Shown here in pieces: positions 61,369-64,000 of a stretch of DNA of 64,000 nt (its first letter is position 1; every line of letters starts with the position of its first letter). Under the pieces are notes generated by a model. It saw only the letters and a list, made by a program, of their open reading frames with translations, had not been told where the DNA came from and made no database searches. The DNA is from Mesorhizobium sp. M7A.F.Ca.US.008.03.1.1 (GTDB taxonomy: Bacteria; Pseudomonadota; Alphaproteobacteria; Rhizobiales; Rhizobiaceae). Where the stretch lies: assembly GCF_003997495.1 (NCBI RefSeq), contig NZ_RZRU01000019.1, positions 62,001 through 126,000 of the forward strand, read 5' to 3'. The translations under genes were made by a program, and so were the position numbers.

Positions 61369-61386
61369 CTGTCATGCGACTGTTAT
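61369..61386 (+). promoter_or_regulatory. Pho box upstream of pstS
   Basis: CTGTCATGCGACTGTTAT consists of two CTGTYAT direct repeats 11 bases apart, the PhoB-binding pattern. It is about 77 bases before the pstS ATG, so the operon should be induced by phosphate starvation. Confidence 0.8.
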
Positions 61387-61462
61387 AATCGAAGGCTATT
61401 GGCCTCAGCGGGCGCCGACTGACGAGCGCCGAGAGACCATCTTCCGAACAGGAGCAGGCCAC

Positions 61463-62491
61463 ATGAAGAAATTCCTCTATACGGCGTCGGCCGCTGCGCT
61501 TGCGCTCGCCGCGTCGTCCGGCTTCGCCGCCGCGCGGGACCAGATCCAGGTCGCCGGATCATCGACCGTGTTACCTTATGCCAAGATCGTTGCCGAGCAG
61601 TTCGGCGAAACATTCACCAACTTCAAGACGCCAGTCGTCGAATCCGGCGGCAGCGGCGCCGGCATCAAGGAATTCTGCAAGGGTGTCGGCGAAGACACGA
61701 TCGACATCGCCAACTCGTCGCGTCCGATCAAGGCGGACGAACTCAAGTCCTGCGCCGACGCCGGCGTGAAGGAAGTCCAGGAAGTCCGGATCGGCTATGA
61801 CGGCATCGTCTTCGCCACCGACATCAAGGGCCCGGACTGGGCGCTGGTACCCGCCGACATCTACAAGGCGCTCGCGGCCAAGCTGGTCGTCGACGGCAAG
61901 CTGGTCGACAATCCGAACACCAAGTGGAGCCAGGTCAATCCGAAGCTGCCCGACTGGGACATCGCCGCCTACATTCCGGGCGAAAAGCACGGCACGCGCG
62001 AAGTGTTCGAGACCAAGCTCCTCGATGCGGGCTGTGACAAGGCTGCTCTCAAGGCCGCCGGCATTGCCGACGACAAGGAAATCGGCAAAACCTGTATCGC
62101 CATCCGCAAGGACGGCAAGGCCGTCGACATCGATGGCGACTATACCGAGACGCTCGCCCGCATCGACTCCAACAAGACCGGCGTCGGCGTGTTCGGCCTC
62201 GCCTTCTATGAGAACAATGCCGACAAGCTGAAGGTCGCCACCGTGGAAGGCATCGTGCCTTCGACCGAGACGATTGCCAGCGGCAAGTATCCCGTCTCGC
62301 GCCCGCTGTTCTTCTACGTCAAGAAGGCGCATCTGGGCGTCGTTCCCGGCCTTAAGGAATACGTCGAGTTCTTCCTCGACGACCAGATGGTTGGCCCGGA
62401 AAGCCCGCTCGCCGAATACGGCCTCGTTGCTGCCCCGGATGCCGAACGTCAGGCCCAGCGTGACGCTTTCGCGACCGGAAAGTCGATGTAA
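61463..62491 (+). CDS. pstS: Phosphate ABC transporter substrate-binding protein
   Basis: The 342-residue periplasmic protein has a signal peptide (MKKFLYTASAAALALAASSGFAAA) and the PstS phosphate-binding segments: VAGSSTVLPYAKIVAEQFGE, ESGGSGAGIKEFCKG, DIANSSRPIKADE, and GTREVFETKLL. It captures phosphate for the PstCAB transporter. CAGGAGCAGGCCAC precedes the ATG, fixing the start. The Pho box upstream and pstC downstream complete the expected context. Confidence 0.95.
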   Translation: MKKFLYTASAAALALAASSGFAAARDQIQVAGSSTVLPYAKIVAEQFGETFTNFKTPVVESGGSGAGIKEFCKGVGEDTIDIANSSRPIKADELKSCADAGVKEVQEVRIGYDGIVFATDIKGPDWALVPADIYKALAAKLVVDGKLVDNPNTKWSQVNPKLPDWDIAAYIPGEKHGTREVFETKLLDAGCDKAALKAAGIADDKEIGKTCIAIRKDGKAVDIDGDYTETLARIDSNKTGVGVFGLAFYENNADKLKVATVEGIVPSTETIASGKYPVSRPLFFYVKKAHLGVVPGLKEYVEFFLDDQMVGPESPLAEYGLVAAPDAERQAQRDAFATGKSM

Positions 62492-62586
62492 TCAAGTTGC
62501 CGAACCGGGGTGCGGGCCAAATCCGCGCCCCGGTTTCACCGCAGGCCGCAATGGCGCTGGGTTAGAATTTCTCTTGGGGTGGGTCC

Positions 62587-64000
62587 ATGTCGTCCTTGCT
62601 CGTACTGGCCATCGTCGGTGCCGTCGGCCTGGTTGCCTTTTTCATCGGCCGGCAGCGTGCCGCGGCCCAGGACAATGGCAAGGTCAAGCCGCATTCGCGC
62701 GCTCACTATCATGGCTGGTGGGCCTTCCTGCTCGCCGTCCTGCCTGCTCTTTTGCTGCTTGCCGTCTGGGCCGTCGGTTCTTCGGTCTATCTTGACCGAC
62801 ACATCCACGCTGCCTTGCCCGAGCGCACCGTCGACAGCAAGGTTGCCAGCGAGGCACTGGATGTCAGCCTGGTAAAGAGCCTCGCCAGAGGCCTGCGCAA
62901 ACTCGATGCTGGCACACTGGCCGCAATGCCTGCCAGCTTTGCCGAGTTGCAGCCGCTGCTCGCCGCCAAGGGCGTGGCACTGGCGAGCGACACACAGGAT
63001 TACATGATCCCGATCGCCGTCGAGGCAAACAAGGTCCAGGACCGGCTCGGCCTGTTCGGCGCTATTGTCATTCTCGCTTGCTCGCTCGCCGGCGCCTTCT
63101 ATGCACTCAGGCAGATAGCGCCGCGCGCCAGGGCGCGCAACAATGTCGAGAGGTTGATGCTGTGGGGGCTGCTTGCCGCCTCCACCATCGCCATCCTGAC
63201 CACCGTCGGCATCGTGCTTTCGATGCTGTTCCAGACGATCACCTTCTTCGAGAGCGTCTCGCCGATGAGTTTCTTCTTCGGCACCGTCTGGGATCCGCGT
63301 TTCGCCGCTGCCGGTTCGGGCGGCAGCCAGGGTCAGTTCGGCCTGATTCCGCTTCTTTCCGGCACGCTCTACATCGCCGCCGTCGCACTGCTGGTTGCGG
63401 TGCCGGTAGGGCTGATGTCGGCTGTCTACATGGCCGAATACGCAACGCGCAGGGTGCGCTCGGTGGTCAAGCCGGCGCTTGAACTGCTGGCCGGCATACC
63501 GACCATCGTCTACGGCATCTTCGCCGTCGTCACGCTTGGGCCGTTCCTGCGCGACCTGTCCGCGGCGCTGACCGGCGGCTCGCCCTTCATCCAGGGCCAG
63601 AGCATCTTCACCGCCGGCTTGGTCATGGGCGTCATGCTGATCCCGGTCGTGTCCTCTCTCTCAGACGACATCATAACCGCAGTGCCGCGCGCCATGCGCG
63701 ATGGGTCGCTCGGCCTCGGCGCGACCCGCTCCGAGACGATCAAGCGGGTGATCCTGCCGGCTGCACTGCCCGGCATCGTCGGCGCAATCCTGCTGACTGC
63801 CTCGCGCGCCATCGGCGAAACGATGATTGTCGTGCTGGCGGCGGGCGTCGCCGCCAACCTAACCATCAACCCATTCGAGGCGATGACGACCATCACCGTC
63901 AAGATCGTCAACCAGCTCACCGGCGACCTCGAATTCAATTCGCCGCAGACGCTGGTCGCCTTCGCGCTCGGCCTGACGCTGTTCGCGCTGACGCTGGTGA
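62587..64000 (+). CDS. pstC: Phosphate ABC transporter permease PstC, C-terminus cut by window edge
   Basis: The visible 471 residues start MSSLLVLAIVGAVGLVAFFI. This is the long rhizobial form: two N-terminal membrane segments flank a soluble part (about 75-150, VYLDRHIHAALPERTVDSKV onwards). A hydrophobic linker and then the permease domain follow, with YMAEYATRRVRSVVKPALELLAGIPTIVYGIFA and the coupling loop GATRSETIKRVILPAALPGIVGAILL. It forms the channel with PstA, presumably encoded beyond the edge. No stop is reached. Confidence 0.93.
   Translation, partial: MSSLLVLAIVGAVGLVAFFIGRQRAAAQDNGKVKPHSRAHYHGWWAFLLAVLPALLLLAVWAVGSSVYLDRHIHAALPERTVDSKVASEALDVSLVKSLARGLRKLDAGTLAAMPASFAELQPLLAAKGVALASDTQDYMIPIAVEANKVQDRLGLFGAIVILACSLAGAFYALRQIAPRARARNNVERLMLWGLLAASTIAILTTVGIVLSMLFQTITFFESVSPMSFFFGTVWDPRFAAAGSGGSQGQFGLIPLLSGTLYIAAVALLVAVPVGLMSAVYMAEYATRRVRSVVKPALELLAGIPTIVYGIFAVVTLGPFLRDLSAALTGGSPFIQGQSIFTAGLVMGVMLIPVVSSLSDDIITAVPRAMRDGSLGLGATRSETIKRVILPAALPGIVGAILLTASRAIGETMIVVLAAGVAANLTINPFEAMTTITVKIVNQLTGDLEFNSPQTLVAFALGLTLFALTLV

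Overview
The window reads as a chromosomal segment of an alphaproteobacterium of the order Hyphomicrobiales (Rhizobiales), most likely Mesorhizobium or a close relative. The grounds are high G+C coding sequence, a DUF1013/TrcR cell-cycle regulator, several DUF1127 and YdcH/DUF465 mini-proteins, the rluD-rpoH and DUF4164-zapA neighbourhoods, a class I fructose-bisphosphate aldolase beside pgk/gap/tkt, and short palindromic intergenic repeats of the kind known from rhizobia. Genus is an inference from gene order and protein style; no 16S gene is present.

Layout. 0-7.3 kb: a cut N-formylglutamate amidohydrolase, DUF1036 protein, pyruvate kinase, an alpha/beta hydrolase, a TPR protein, ribosomal protein L36, an LprI-like protein and purEK. 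7.4-13.9 kb: a six-gene leftward sugar operon (isomerase/epimerase, binding protein, ATPase, permease, RpiR regulator, PfkB kinase) with a perfect palindrome just upstream of its first gene. 14-24.5 kb: two divergent YdcH proteins, ispG, a lytic transglycosylase, a Stf0 sulfotransferase, a membrane hybrid histidine kinase, a methyltransferase, a farnesyl-diphosphate synthase type enzyme, mtgA and L32. 24.5-37.6 kb: an accessory-style run of small regulators (HxlR, ArsR, WYL) and stress or detoxification enzymes (HbpS-like, two hydrolases, GST, MFS, quinone oxidoreductase, DJ-1/PfpI, VOC, DUF899), two DUF1127-type mini-proteins and TrcR. 37.7-45.5 kb: fba, pgk, a K+/H+-type antiporter, gap and tkt, all leftward. 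45.8-51.7 kb: DUF4164-zapA, a 1-Cys peroxiredoxin, an MBL-fold hydrolase, rpoH, rluD and a DUF6476-like protein. 51.7-57 kb: tRNA-Glu(CTC), an orphan Flp pilin, VOC and GST genes and several small secreted or hypothetical proteins. 57-64 kb: a soluble five-PAS hybrid kinase, then a Pho box followed by pstS and a cut pstC.

Most of the window is conserved core gene content. No phage, transposase, integrase or CRISPR array was seen. The parts I would look at again are: two copies of an 11-bp-arm inverted repeat embedded in look-alike promoters near a WYL regulator; a GST carrying a histone-H1-like Lys/Ala tail; a dispersed repeat that supplies the last codons and stop of purK; four families of palindromic or MITE-like intergenic elements; a paralogous pair of double-receiver hybrid kinases; and the uncharacterised sugar operon with its candidate operator.
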